Source of the DNA: Tomocerus qinae
Taxonomy: Eukaryota > Arthropoda > Collembola > Entomobryomorpha > Tomoceridae
Direction: 5' to 3'
Length of the DNA: 64,000 bases
NCBI GenBank assembly: GCA_020055645.1
Contig: CM034546.1
Span: 129,787,875-129,851,874, forward strand
The translations under genes and the position numbers were made by a program. A model generated the notes under the pieces. It saw only the letters and a program-made list of their open reading frames with translations. It was not told the origin of the DNA and searched no databases. Positions 47,279 through 57,658 of this stretch are shown piece by piece. Position 1 is the first letter of the stretch. Every line of letters starts with the position of its first letter.

Positions 47279-48331
47279 ATGGACGCATTCTATGTTGAAA
47301 TTGCGAGTCCTTGGGACGTTTACAAAAAGTCACCTGGAATATTTTCCAACATATTGTACAAAACAATTAATCTCCCACCTGACCAATTTGAGTGTGGATT
47401 ATCTCAAATTCAATTTACTACTACCAATAGAAAGTTTTTTAAAAGTGACGACAGTTGGTTCTCTATTCGAACCGGTGATGTTGATCGAAAAACTGTGACA
47501 ATACGCAATTTGGCATTTGCAGATATTTTGAATGACTTATCCACCAAATTACAAAAACAGGGAATTAATGTTACTTTAATGAGAGGCAATGTTATAAAAG
47601 TACAAATAACTGTACACGACGAAAAGAAAATATTTACATTTGACCCTCATTTGGCAAGATTATTAGGATTTTCTACTCGGGAATTTAAAACTGGATCACA
47701 TGTCGCACCCAATCCAATATCTGAAAACTTTTATCATCACTATATCCCTGAAGATCATACATTCACTTTTACTATAGTGAATGATTTGCCTATATACAAT
47801 CTTACCGTCAAAGAACCGGATAGTTTCAGCCTATCAGAATTAGCAACTGCAGAAATCAATACTGCCTTGGAATCAGAATTTCCCTACATAAACTTTAGTG
47901 TGCACGAGTTGACAAAATTGGAAATTACAAATAAGGACGAAGACGGTGCTCAAAACGTAGACATAAGATTTGGCCCTCGAATGAAGGATTTATTTAAAAC
48001 TTCAGGTGTTTTACTAAAAGTTGGAGAATCAGTATTCCTTAATGACGTCGACCATAGTCAATTAGGACCACGACATGCAGTAGTACTCACTAATGTTACA
48101 AAGAATCAGTTCTTTGGAAGTCGATACCTACCTATAATAAAATCTATTCCAATTGCTGATCATGATTCTGCTATTGTTAATTTATCATTCGATCATATTG
48201 AGTATTGTCCAGTTTCAACCTCAGAGTTAAAAGAAATTTCTATACAAATACTGGATGAATATTTAGAATCGATATCAGTCGCGAATTCGCCGTGTTACGT
48301 GAAACTTCATTTCCGTCGTAAAAAGTACTGA
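47279..48331 (+). CDS. Polinton minor capsid (penton-like) protein
   Basis: 350 aa, uninterrupted. The C-terminal part (ISIQILDEYLESI ... CYVKLHFRRKK) is the pattern seen at the end of Polinton minor capsid proteins, a single jelly roll related to penton base. It lies directly before the small basic protein and major capsid gene, the usual order. It would form capsid vertices if virions are made. Confidence 0.75.
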   Translation: MDAFYVEIASPWDVYKKSPGIFSNILYKTINLPPDQFECGLSQIQFTTTNRKFFKSDDSWFSIRTGDVDRKTVTIRNLAFADILNDLSTKLQKQGINVTLMRGNVIKVQITVHDEKKIFTFDPHLARLLGFSTREFKTGSHVAPNPISENFYHHYIPEDHTFTFTIVNDLPIYNLTVKEPDSFSLSELATAEINTALESEFPYINFSVHELTKLEITNKDEDGAQNVDIRFGPRMKDLFKTSGVLLKVGESVFLNDVDHSQLGPRHAVVLTNVTKNQFFGSRYLPIIKSIPIADHDSAIVNLSFDHIEYCPVSTSELKEISIQILDEYLESISVANSPCYVKLHFRRKKY

Positions 48332-48333
48332 AA

Positions 48334-48528
48334 ATGGAAGTTGTTCAAATCGGAGGGGGTTTAGGCCCTCAAAAATCGTCCTACTCTATCCCAATTCCAA
48401 ATAAACCTCCAGTACCAGAGAAAAAGAAGCCCATTCCTAAGAAGAAACCCGTCAAGGCAACACCTCGCTATCGTGCGCAGATTGGGAAAGGAAAAAAGAA
48501 GATTATTAAAAAGAAGAAGAAAAAGTAA
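48334..48528 (+). CDS. Small lysine-rich basic Polinton protein
   Basis: 64 aa, starting two bases after the minor capsid stop. It has proline/lysine-rich repeats (PIPNKPPVPEKKKP, PKKKP) and a polybasic C-terminus (GKGKKKIIKKKKKK). The composition suggests nucleic-acid condensation, comparable to core peptides of adenoviruses. This is inferred from composition and position only. Confidence 0.6.
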   Translation: MEVVQIGGGLGPQKSSYSIPIPNKPPVPEKKKPIPKKKPVKATPRYRAQIGKGKKKIIKKKKKK

Positions 48529-48530
48529 AA

Positions 48531-49901
48531 ATGGCAGAAGTTTTCATGACCGAAGGGAGTACATCCATTATTCGATCGGAATTGGATTACTTTTCCAAGC
48601 CAATTAGTGACGTCAGTGTCTCTCACTCTTACATCCAAAATATTTACCCATTAAATTCACTCAGTGAACGTTACGCGGCACTTCAGTTCTTTATTCTTGG
48701 AAATTCATCATTCATTGACCTAAAAAACAGTCTTTTATGGCTTCGCTTCAAAGTATTAAAGCAGGATGGAACAGCGGTGCCTGCTGGCACAGTCGTGTCA
48801 GTGATAAACAATATCATGCACTCGCTTTTCCAAACAGCAGGACTCAGTATCAATGATTACCCAGTCACTTCTCTATCCAACACTAATGGATATAAATGCT
48901 ACATTCAAACGGCATTGGGTTATAGGTAATAACAATAATAATATTCTTTACAATGTCAATAATTTAAAACTAATATATTTTGGGGATATAGTAAAGCATA
49001 TAAAGATGCTCAAGGCCAGGCCAGTGGATACTATGAAGATACTGAAGGAGACGATTTTACAGCAGACAATACTGGGAATGAGTCACGTAAAGCTCTGATA
49101 AAGGAAAGTGGAGTCGTTGAAGTCTGTGGACCTCTATTACTCGACTTTGCAATGCAGGACAGATTCGTGCTAAATAACTGTGACGTCAAAATAAAATTAA
49201 ACAGAGCTCTGGATGAATTTTTACTTTGGACGGCTGTTGCAAAAGTGAATAATGCTGTTCCATTCAAAATTGAAATGCTAGACGCCCTATATTTGTGTCA
49301 ACGGCATATTCTCACTCCAGTTGCATTCAACTACATTCAAGAATCACTAAATACTGAGGCTGCAAGATATCCAATATCAAGGTGTGAAGTAACTACTTTT
49401 AATGTGGCTGGCGGACTGCAAACCACAGTGGTGAATAATCATATTACTGGTCAAATTCCACAGTTGCTATGTGTGGGTATGGTACGAAGTGATGCTTTTG
49501 CAGGGGATCATACATTGAATCCCTACGACTTTAAGCAATTCAAATTGGCAAACATTTCCATTAATGTGGACAATGATCAAAGTCTGTATCATGCTATTGA
49601 CTTTACTGATAAGAAATACTTGGAAGCTTACAAAAACTTAAATTTGGCGGCATTCAACAAAGCTGACGGAAATGGAATAACAATTACACAGTTCAAGAAA
49701 GGATTCTTTTTGCTGGTGTTTGAATTGATATCCGCAAGCAGTGGAGACTCTTTAAAACCAGAGCGACGGGGCAATTTGAGCCTTGAAGTTAAATTCGCCC
49801 AGGCATTGGAAAAGTCTATTACAGTGTTAACTTTTGCACAGTATCAGAATAATGTGTATATTGATAATGCTAGAAATGTTAAATATGATGCAATGGTATA
49901 A
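48531..49901 (+). CDS. Polinton major capsid protein, with one 66-bp intron
   Basis: Two exons, 48531-48925 and 48992-49901, code for 434 aa in one frame if the GT-AG intron 48926-48991 is removed; unspliced, a stop follows at once. The N-terminal region (YAALQFFILGNSSFIDLKNSLLW, NNIMHSLFQTAGLSIND) matches double jelly-roll capsid proteins of Polintons and adintoviruses. The stop codon overlaps the protease start (TAATG at 49899-49903). The length is towards the short end for the family. Confidence 0.8.
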
Positions 49902-50314
49902 TGGATACAAACCAGCTGAAAGAGAAATTGTTAGTAATAGCAAATAAGTTTAAGATAAGTGACGTAGATGTAATTCCTAGAAATAGATTAGTTATTAAGA
50001 ATGGTATGTATATAGTAAACTGCTGCACTGGCTCTTATAAGGGTTTGCACTGGTGTGCTGTATATGTAGATAATGATAAGGTTTTCTTTTTTGATTCACT
50101 AGGACAGAGTCCCACTAATTATAAGTTTGACATACCTAATGCTGTAGTAGTTAATGATAAAATGTTACAAAGCGGGCCGAATTGTGGTCAATTTTGCCTG
50201 TTCTTTCTTTATCACATTAATGTACTACCTATACGTAAAGTAATGAACTTGTTCACTTGTAACGCTAAGAAAAATGACATGCTTGTACAACGATTCGTTA
50301 ATAAATTGAAATAA
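49901..50314 (+). CDS. Polinton adenain-like cysteine protease
   Basis: 137 aa. The catalytic His lies in LHWCAVYV (His at codon 50), the acidic residue in FFFDSLG, and the Gln-like/Cys element in SGPNCGQFCLFF. This is the arrangement of the C5/Ulp1-type protease that matures capsid proteins. The length is typical. It shares one base with the capsid stop codon, and appears intact. Confidence 0.82.
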   Translation: MDTNQLKEKLLVIANKFKISDVDVIPRNRLVIKNGMYIVNCCTGSYKGLHWCAVYVDNDKVFFFDSLGQSPTNYKFDIPNAVVVNDKMLQSGPNCGQFCLFFLYHINVLPIRKVMNLFTCNAKKNDMLVQRFVNKLK

Positions 50315-50363
50315 ATTCGAATTTTACTGTCATTCAACAATTGATTCTCTTCCCGTCAACATA

Positions 50364-51471
50364 ATGGCATCAAGACGCCCGTACCAACTGAACGCAAGGG
50401 TATGTAGTAACTGTCATTCACTATTGCATCATAAATTAATAATTTATTTCTTATTAGTACACTTGTGAAGTACCTGGTTGCAAATACAAGACCTACAACA
50501 CTAGGCAAATGAGGGAACATTCATTTAAAAAGCACGAGTGACCTAACTGCGGTGAAAAATTCCGGTTCATCACACAGCATTTACCATGCACAGCACCACA
50601 AGCTCCACAATTCGGCTATGGTAATTTGGACATTTCACCCTTTTTTGAATTCGGCTCTGCCCATCATGATCAACTGACAACATTCAGATGCAACTCTTTG
50701 GAAAACATTTTGGATATTCCCAGCGTGTTTGAGTATTTACAATCAACTGTATTTCGTATCTTAAATCATTATCTTAACAAAGATAAAGGTATGAAAGTTC
50801 ATTTTACTATTAGTGCTCGATTGTATAACAAAACAGACGACATTTATAGGAACGAACACTTTAGAACACCATCTATGACTATTGTACATGGTAGCAGCAT
50901 TTCTTTTGTACTTAGTACTGCTTTGACTCATGAAATTGCAGTTATGGAATTATTTGTCGGTCCTGAAGGCAGTGGTTGGTCAATTGACTCTTTTAATTAC
51001 ATTGATATGGCTATAGCTAAATATGTGCCATTGAGAGTTCGTGGGTATATACCTATACCAGCAGTGTTTAAAAGCAGGCAGGGACTATTGAACATAGAAA
51101 ATAATGATGAAAAGTGTTTTTTATATTGCATTGCTGCCAGATTTCATTCTGTGGGTGGCCGTAAAAGAGTAAGAGTGCAAGCAAGACACTATTTAAATGA
51201 GTTTACAAAGTATAAATACGTTGAATCTGATTTTCCAATGAAAATTCAAAATATTCCAAAATTTGAGAAAAACAATAATGTATCAGTGAACGTATACACA
51301 TACTCTGAAAAGACAGTATATCCTATACAGATTACTACACATGAAATTGACAGAAGTAGGCATGTAGATTTACTCTTGCTTGAGCAATATGGTAGTGATA
51401 ACAGTCACTTTGTATTAATAGAAAACTTATCAGCCTTTTTAGGCAATGACCAAAAAATACGATTTGTGTAA
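50364..51471 (+). pseudogene. Zinc-finger and pre-polymerase module, in-frame TGA
   Basis: Exon 1 (50364-50399) is followed by a 58-bp intron (50400-50457, GTATGT...TTAG) and an exon coding for a C2H2 finger (CEVPGCKYKTY ... HSFKKH). A TGA at 50539-50541 interrupts this frame, which then runs open to 51471. The 281-aa part after it (EKCFLYCIAARFH, IPKFEKNNNVSVNVYTY, HFVLIENLSAFL) is the module that in related elements precedes the polymerase in one polypeptide. The last 26 bases overlap the polymerase frame, with a shift at a run of six A. The break at 50539 is either a mutation, an unrecognised splice or recoding. Confidence 0.7.
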
Positions 51472-54400
51472 GTACTGCCTAATAAAAAGAACTGTAGTAT
51501 CCAAGTTACAACTGCACAAAAGACTATGTAATGGCATTGTTGAGTCAGATATTGAACAACTAAATGATAGTTTTATTGATGACGATGGAGCTGTGGATTA
51601 TGGTATTGAATATATTGAAATGTCAGACGCTTCTGAAGCAGACGAAGATTTGGAAAATGACATTCTTTATTGTCAGGATTCAGACGACTCAGACAATGAA
51701 GAACCATTAGCTAATAATGATGATCCAGAGTATGAGGAATGCGATAAATGTCACAATAAATATAACAATGTGTCACCATTAGAAAGACATGAGAAAACAT
51801 GCAGAACTATTAAACCTCCTGTATTAAAATTTTCAGAGAGAAAATATAATAAATTTAGAAAATACGGGCAAACACTACCAGCGGATGTCATAACCATTGC
51901 GGACTTTGAATCATTTCTAGTTCCCGCAAGTCGTACTACAGATAATAATAATACAATTATTCGAGATAAACATGTCGCCCAAAGTTATGGATATGTAATT
52001 TGTTCTGAAACTAAAATCGAGAGCAGTAAATTTTATGACGGGCCTAACCCCGCACAAGACTTTATTAATAGTTTGTTAGATGAAGCTAATATGCGTATAG
52101 AAAGAATAAAAAATTATGAGACTATGAGACTCACTCCTGCAGATCAGCAACAATTTGAATGTGAAACATTTTGCTCACTCTGCAAACGAGATTATAATGA
52201 CCCTAAACGTCAACTGATTTTCAAGGTAAATCTGCCTAGGATAATTTCAAACAGACATCATGCCCACTGTGATCAATGGTTTAAATCAAAGTGGTATACA
52301 GCAGGGCAATACATTTGCTCATTGTGCAGTAGATGTAATTTTCAATTAAAATATAAAAAGCAACTTTTTGTATACCTACACTCCTCAATGAAATATGATA
52401 ATAAATTGTTAATAAAAGAATTACCTCCAGAACGGGTAAAACAAGTTAAACTACTAGGTAGAACAACTGAACATTTTTTGTGTATTGAAATTGATGGAAT
52501 TGTACGTATTACTGATAGTTTAAACCACCTTCAATCCTCTCTTGCCGTTTGTGCTAAGACTTTACTTGAAAGTAAGAAACAGTTCAAGTACACAAGGCAA
52601 TTCTTTTCTTATCTCACTGATGATGAGTTTTCAGGAGTAACCCGTAAGCAATTATTTCCATATAGGTATTTAACAGGACCTGAAGTGTATAGTGACACTT
52701 GCCTACCTGATAAAAGTTATTTTGATAATGATTTATCTGGTGAGAAGGCAACAGACGAGGATATCGAACATGCAAAGAAAATGTGGGGTGTATTTAAATG
52801 TTCAACATTTCAAGATTATATTCGTGCTTACTTACAAGTAGATGTCCTCATTCTAGCTGATGTTTTCATGAATTATAGGTCAGAGGCCTATCATAAATTC
52901 GGAATTGACCCTGCAGCTAGTATAACTGGATCATCATACAGTTGGCAGGCTTGCTTATTTAACAGTAAAGCAAAAATTGAGACAATTAGGTCAATGGATA
53001 TCTATCAATTTTGCAAGAGAGGATTAAGAGGGGGCATATGCACATCAAATCAAAGGTTTGCTAAAGCAAACTACAGGGATTTACCAGGATTTGATCCATC
53101 AAAACCAGAGTCTGCAATCATACAGGTTGATTGTAATAGCATGTACCCTCATGTAGCAAAGCAACCTCTTCCAGTTAGTGATTATCGCTTTTTAACTGAG
53201 CCAGAAGTGGCCAATTTTGATTTAAACTCATTAGGGTCGGTAAAAAACAAGGGACAATTTCTAGCTGTCGATTTAGTGATTCCAAATTCACTGCATGTAG
53301 CTCAATATATGTTGCCATTAGTGCCACAGAAGCGTATTGTGAGGGAAGATGAGTACAGTGAATACCAATTGCAATTATTAGACCAAATCAACATGAAAAA
53401 TCCACATGCAGCTGAACGTCTTTTATTATCATTTCATCCCAAGGAAGACTATGTCGTTCATCACAGAGTGTTGAAATTCTACATGGAAAAAGGCATTCAA
53501 GTGAAAAAAATTAGACAGATATTAGAGTTTACGGAAAAGCCAATTTTTAGGGATCACATGAATGATTTGTTAGATAGTAGAAGAGATGCAAAATTTCAGT
53601 CAGAAAAGCATGCCCTGAAAATTAATGCAAATTCCATCCCCGGGTATAGTATGATGGATCCTAGCAATTATATAAACATCCAAATATGTTTAGATCCCAC
53701 TCATTGTGAAAATTTAGTAAAACTAGCAACATATAAAACCCATTATTTGATTGAGGGCCGTAGTGGTATGAGTGTAATACAAATGAAAAGGAGTTCTGTC
53801 ACCTTTGAAGGCAATTTAATGATTGGTCTATCAATTTTGGATTTGTCAAAAATTGAAATGTATTCTTTCTATTTTGATGTTCTGTCTCCACATTTTAATA
53901 ACAGACTACGATTGCTATTCACTGACACTGATAGCTTGGCAGTTTTAATTGAAATAGCCAGTTCTGGTAAAAATTTGCTACATTTGCTAGAAGAGTTGAC
54001 ATTTTATATGGACTACTCAAATATTCCTCCTAATTCATATTTCTCACCATTATTTAATACTAATAACAAGGGTGTGAGCGGTAAATGGAAAATTGAAATG
54101 TCTCACGCACGAATCTTAGAAACAGTTTCACTAAAACTGAAACAGTATTCCATATTGTTGGAGGATTCAAGTGAAGTACTGAAGCAAAAAGGTATTAATC
54201 GTTCCGCCCTATTAGACAATGGAGAAGTAGGTGATTTACAGATAATCAAGCATAAGGTATATAAAGATATTGCACTTAATGGTGGTGCAAAGTATATCAG
54301 AATGAATTATATTAGTTCTAAGAACCAGAACCTTACAACCCGATCAGTTAGGAAAATGGGCTTTAATTCATTCAGTGCTCATAGGTATTTAATGCCTGAC

Positions 54401-54511
54401 GGAAACAATTCTCGGCCATACGCGTTTGATCACTCGTTGAATCACCTTGTCAAAGATGATCTGTACGACGTAGATGTCGAAATGATAGACTTGACGGACG
54501 ATGGAGTTTAA
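51446..54511 (+). CDS. Polinton protein-primed DNA polymerase B
   Basis: 1021 aa. An N-terminal zinc-binding segment (CKYCLIKR) is followed by an acidic region and CDKCHNKY. The exonuclease motif (ADFESF) begins near residue 155. The polymerase motifs are DCNSMYP (about 562), KINANSIPGY (about 725; the canonical spacing is altered) and DTDS (about 827). Type-B polymerases of this group copy the element using a terminal protein as primer. The frame overlaps the preceding module by 26 bases in the other phase, so in this copy the two are separate reading frames. The stop codon overlaps the ATPase start region. Confidence 0.92.
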   Translation: MTKKYDLCKYCLIKRTVVSKLQLHKRLCNGIVESDIEQLNDSFIDDDGAVDYGIEYIEMSDASEADEDLENDILYCQDSDDSDNEEPLANNDDPEYEECDKCHNKYNNVSPLERHEKTCRTIKPPVLKFSERKYNKFRKYGQTLPADVITIADFESFLVPASRTTDNNNTIIRDKHVAQSYGYVICSETKIESSKFYDGPNPAQDFINSLLDEANMRIERIKNYETMRLTPADQQQFECETFCSLCKRDYNDPKRQLIFKVNLPRIISNRHHAHCDQWFKSKWYTAGQYICSLCSRCNFQLKYKKQLFVYLHSSMKYDNKLLIKELPPERVKQVKLLGRTTEHFLCIEIDGIVRITDSLNHLQSSLAVCAKTLLESKKQFKYTRQFFSYLTDDEFSGVTRKQLFPYRYLTGPEVYSDTCLPDKSYFDNDLSGEKATDEDIEHAKKMWGVFKCSTFQDYIRAYLQVDVLILADVFMNYRSEAYHKFGIDPAASITGSSYSWQACLFNSKAKIETIRSMDIYQFCKRGLRGGICTSNQRFAKANYRDLPGFDPSKPESAIIQVDCNSMYPHVAKQPLPVSDYRFLTEPEVANFDLNSLGSVKNKGQFLAVDLVIPNSLHVAQYMLPLVPQKRIVREDEYSEYQLQLLDQINMKNPHAAERLLLSFHPKEDYVVHHRVLKFYMEKGIQVKKIRQILEFTEKPIFRDHMNDLLDSRRDAKFQSEKHALKINANSIPGYSMMDPSNYINIQICLDPTHCENLVKLATYKTHYLIEGRSGMSVIQMKRSSVTFEGNLMIGLSILDLSKIEMYSFYFDVLSPHFNNRLRLLFTDTDSLAVLIEIASSGKNLLHLLEELTFYMDYSNIPPNSYFSPLFNTNNKGVSGKWKIEMSHARILETVSLKLKQYSILLEDSSEVLKQKGINRSALLDNGEVGDLQIIKHKVYKDIALNGGAKYIRMNYISSKNQNLTTRSVRKMGFNSFSAHRYLMPDGNNSRPYAFDHSLNHLVKDDLYDVDVEMIDLTDDGV

Positions 54512-55204
54512 CACAAATCTTAGGATTCCTTATAGCCTAATAATATCAGGTAATATTTGCATTTTCATTGGTTCTCGAATATTCTCTGTATTTGTTTCTT
54601 ATATGCAGGTTGCAGTTTCAGTGGAAAGACACAAACGATATTAGAACTACTGCGTAGGAGAAATGAGGTGCACGCTGTCAATATTAAGAAAGTGTATTAT
54701 GTGTATCAAATGTGGCAGAAAGCGTATAACACAGTTAGAGATCCATCCATAGAGTTTATTAATTCTATCGATGATATTCGCCATATGTTAGAAGACGAGG
54801 AGTCTGACTTATCAGAATGCATTATTGTTTTCGATGACTGCATGCAATTGTTTAGTAAGCGATACAACGATTTCTTGGTAAACTTGTTTGTGAATTACTG
54901 CCACCATAAAAACTGTGGAGTAATATTGTTTGTTCAAAATAGTTTTGCAAAGAATTTGCGTGAAGCGAGTATAAATGCTACCTATTTTTTGTTAGGGGCT
55001 TATCCTCGTGACGAAAATTTTATTGCAAGGTTAGGGGCACAAATAGCCCCACGTAAATATGATCATATTGTATTTGCCTATGAGCATGTTATGAAAAAAC
55101 CCTACCAGTTTCTATTTTTAGACTTTAACCCATTGACACCTAAAAAGTGCAGAGTTAGGAGTAGTATATATCCTGATGAAGCCATCGTTTATGCTCCAAA
55201 GTAA
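54501..55204 (+). CDS. Polinton packaging ATPase (FtsK/A32-like), intron in the P-loop
   Basis: Exons 54501-54549 and 54609-55204 give 214 aa. The start overlaps the end of the polymerase gene by 11 bases. A 59-bp GT-AG intron interrupts the Walker A motif between its first Gly and CSFSGKT, so the P-loop exists only after splicing. Walker B is CIIVFDD, and GVILFVQNS follows as the sensor strand. This is the genome-packaging ATPase related to poxvirus A32. Apparently intact. Confidence 0.85.
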
Positions 55205-55207
55205 ATC

Positions 55208-55504
55208 ATGGAGGGCTTGAATACAGAGTTCCTTAAAAAGTTGGTCCACGCCAAGCGTACTGCTCGTATTAAGCTAATTAAAAAAGCCAGTGACGACGAC
55301 CTTGCTGCCATCGGGACTTGTATTTTAAACGTAAAAGTAAATAAATATAAGTTACAGATAAAGCAGTTTAAGAAAATTAAGTTTTCTGTCAACAAGTTGC
55401 GAAAGTACATTGTAAAAAACATTAAGTTTATAGTATACGTAGTAGGTACTATACTAGCTTGTATTATTGAAGACGGGATAGGAGCTGTGTGCAGTCATGG
55501 CTAA
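55208..55504 (+). CDS. Small conserved Polinton protein, basic with hydrophobic end
   Basis: 98 aa. It matches the small protein found next to the ATPase in many animal Polintons (EFLKKLVHAKRTARIKLIKKAS ...). Its C-terminal part (FIVYVVGTILACII) is a possible membrane segment. The start lies three bases after the ATPase stop, and the end overlaps the next gene by 8 bases. Function unknown. Confidence 0.65.
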   Translation: MEGLNTEFLKKLVHAKRTARIKLIKKASDDDLAAIGTCILNVKVNKYKLQIKQFKKIKFSVNKLRKYIVKNIKFIVYVVGTILACIIEDGIGAVCSHG

Positions 55505-55910
55505 AATGTATAGGCTCGTGCCTGTAGATAGGTTTAATAATATACACGAAGAGCCAGAAGTTGAGCCAGAAGACAAAATTCAGACAGTGCTGAAGCTGAT
55601 TAGTCCACTACAACGGAATCGCTGCGAAAGATTACTCAATGCTCTGCTAATTCCTGGAAATTTTTCTTGGAAGTCTACCGGTGAGATAACATTCAACGAC
55701 ACTACTGTTTCAGCTTCACACATTGCCAATTTATGTTCGCTAGCCACGAAAAACTTGCCTACAAAGAACATGGGGACTCCAGGCATGAATACTTTTATTC
55801 AAGCTGTAAAGAAAAATAATGTACCACTGGACATACTGTCAACTCAGTTTAAATCATTGTTATCTGAGGAAGAACCAAAATCGTTTAATTATAATGCTAT
55901 AAATGCGTAG
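55497..55910 (+). CDS. Conserved Polinton protein of unknown function
   Basis: 137 aa. It contains the recurrent Polinton pattern ISPLQRNRCERLL, FSWKSTGEI and NVPLDILS, often encoded last in the element. Overlaps the preceding gene by 8 bases. No enzymatic motif is visible; a virion or packaging role is only a guess. Confidence 0.65.
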   Translation: MAKMYRLVPVDRFNNIHEEPEVEPEDKIQTVLKLISPLQRNRCERLLNALLIPGNFSWKSTGEITFNDTTVSASHIANLCSLATKNLPTKNMGTPGMNTFIQAVKKNNVPLDILSTQFKSLLSEEEPKSFNYNAINA

Positions 55911-56134
55911 TATAATTATAAGTAAGTATAACAGTAGTATTAGTATAGCAGTAGTATAAGTATTTGTATAACCATAGTATAAGTATTAGTATAACTGTAG
56001 TATAAGTTGTAGTATTACATTATTATAAGTTGTAGTATTACAGTAGTATAATTTGTAATAATACAGTAGTATTCTGGTGTAACTGTATGAAAATAAATAA
56101 ATAATTGGTCTGTAATTCTTGGTTTTATCATTTT
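55911..56134. repeat. Degenerate AGTATAAGT repeats after the last Polinton gene
   Basis: Low-complexity tandem variants of AGTATAAGTATT/AGTATAACTGT fill the space up to the right inverted repeat, with an AATAAATAA poly(A)-like signal near 56092-56103. Confidence 0.7.
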
Positions 56135-57658
56135 GCGGTTAGTGATAACGACCCCTTGTTACAAATGTATTAGAGTTTCTTAGCTTTGCATAAAATTATA
56201 TTATTGGCATTCGCAGGGTATCGGACAGGCAGGCTCGCGGCTAACAGGCTGGCGGGCACAGGGCGGGCGGGCGGGCAAAGGGCGTGCAGAAACGGGTCAA
56301 TAACAAATAGCTAATAAATAATTAAAACTACTCCCCTTTGCTTAAAACTTTTATTGCCAAAACAGGTATCAAAAAATAGTAAATAGCTTTGTTCAAAATA
56401 GCTCTTTCTTTGATTTTTAACATTACGTTTTATTAGTGATTTTTAAAATTGTTTTTTATTGGCGATTTAAAAAAAATTTTTTTATTGGTGATTTTTTAGT
56501 GTTCAATCCAACCAACTTTCCAGATAACTTTTAATATTAATTTTTAGCCCAAAATATAGCCAAAAGCTTTTACCAACTGTCCACGAGAAAGTTTTTGAAA
56601 AACTGAAAAAATTATAGATTTTATCAGTGTTTTTGAAAAAATTTTGAAATTTTCATAAATAAATTGTCAAATTTGTTTTTGTCGTCCGATTTTAATCAAA
56701 TTAATTTCTAAAAATAAAGAAATATTTTCTCCACAATCCTTCAAAGTTAATTTTTTAAATTTACTGATCGTTAATGTGATAAAAAATAATTTAAAAAAAA
56801 ATTTTATTGGTGATGTTTTAGTCGCGTAACCAACCCAATTTCCCGTTAACTTTTATTAATTTAACTTAACGTACGTTATAGCCAATAACCTTCGCTAGAG
56901 GCCCACGAGAAAGAATTTTAAAAACTTAAAAATTATAGATTTTATCAGTGTTATTGAAAATTTTTTATACTTTTTGTAAATAAATTGTAAAATTTTATTT
57001 TCTAGACCGATTTTAATGAAATTAATTTCTAAAAATAAAGAAATCTTTTCCCTACAATCCTATAGGTTTTCCTGATTGTTAGTGAGATAAAAATTTTTTT
57101 GAAATTTTGGAAAATAATTTTTTACTTTTTTCTTTGATTTTTAAAACTATTATGAAAATCCCAATCGACTATTTTATAGCTAGTGTTATTGGCTTTTTTT
57201 TAAAATCAATAACAGTAGTAGACTCCTTCTGTAAAAAAACTGGCTATCAAAACCAAATATTTCGCAAGTCTATGGATTTAATGAAACTAATATATCTGGT
57301 TTATAGGGACTCGGCATTACTACATAAGTAGGTACATTCAAGCAATGCTTTTTATAGTAGGTACATTCAAGCATGCTGTCTATAGTAGGAGAAAATTAGG
57401 TACATTCATTTCATAGATAAATAATAAGAAACTCAATGGTAGTGATGTAATGTACATATTAGTACGTAATTTACATTCAGTAGGTAGTTATAATAAGTAA
57501 TAATGGGTAAGGTAGTCACATAAATTCAGAAACCACAAAAGTGATTAGGGTGGTTAGACTTCCCGGTAACATCCGGCTGAAACATGACCACGTGAGATAC
57601 ATACCTTGGAAATTCAAATGTTTTGGCGCTGGAAACCACCGTCACCTATTTATACACA
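56135..57658. repeat. Polinton right terminal inverted repeat
   Basis: 1524 bp, inverse of 43534-45056, beginning at GCGGTTAG and ending at CTATTTATACACA. See the left repeat for the differences noticed. Confidence 0.93.

Larger units (their letters stand above)
43534..57658 (+). mobile_element. Polinton/Maverick (adintovirus-like) element, 14125 bp
   Basis: Bounded by long inverted repeats and a 6-bp target duplication. All genes are on one strand: an unknown N-terminal gene, retroviral-type integrase, minor capsid protein, small basic protein, major capsid protein, adenain-like protease, zinc-finger/pre-polymerase module, DNA polymerase B, FtsK/A32-like ATPase and two small conserved proteins. 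This is the gene set of self-synthesising transposons, which are related to adintoviruses. Termini start TGTGTATAAATAGG. The inverted repeats are almost identical, pointing to recent insertion. Four genes have frame breaks. Confidence 0.95.
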
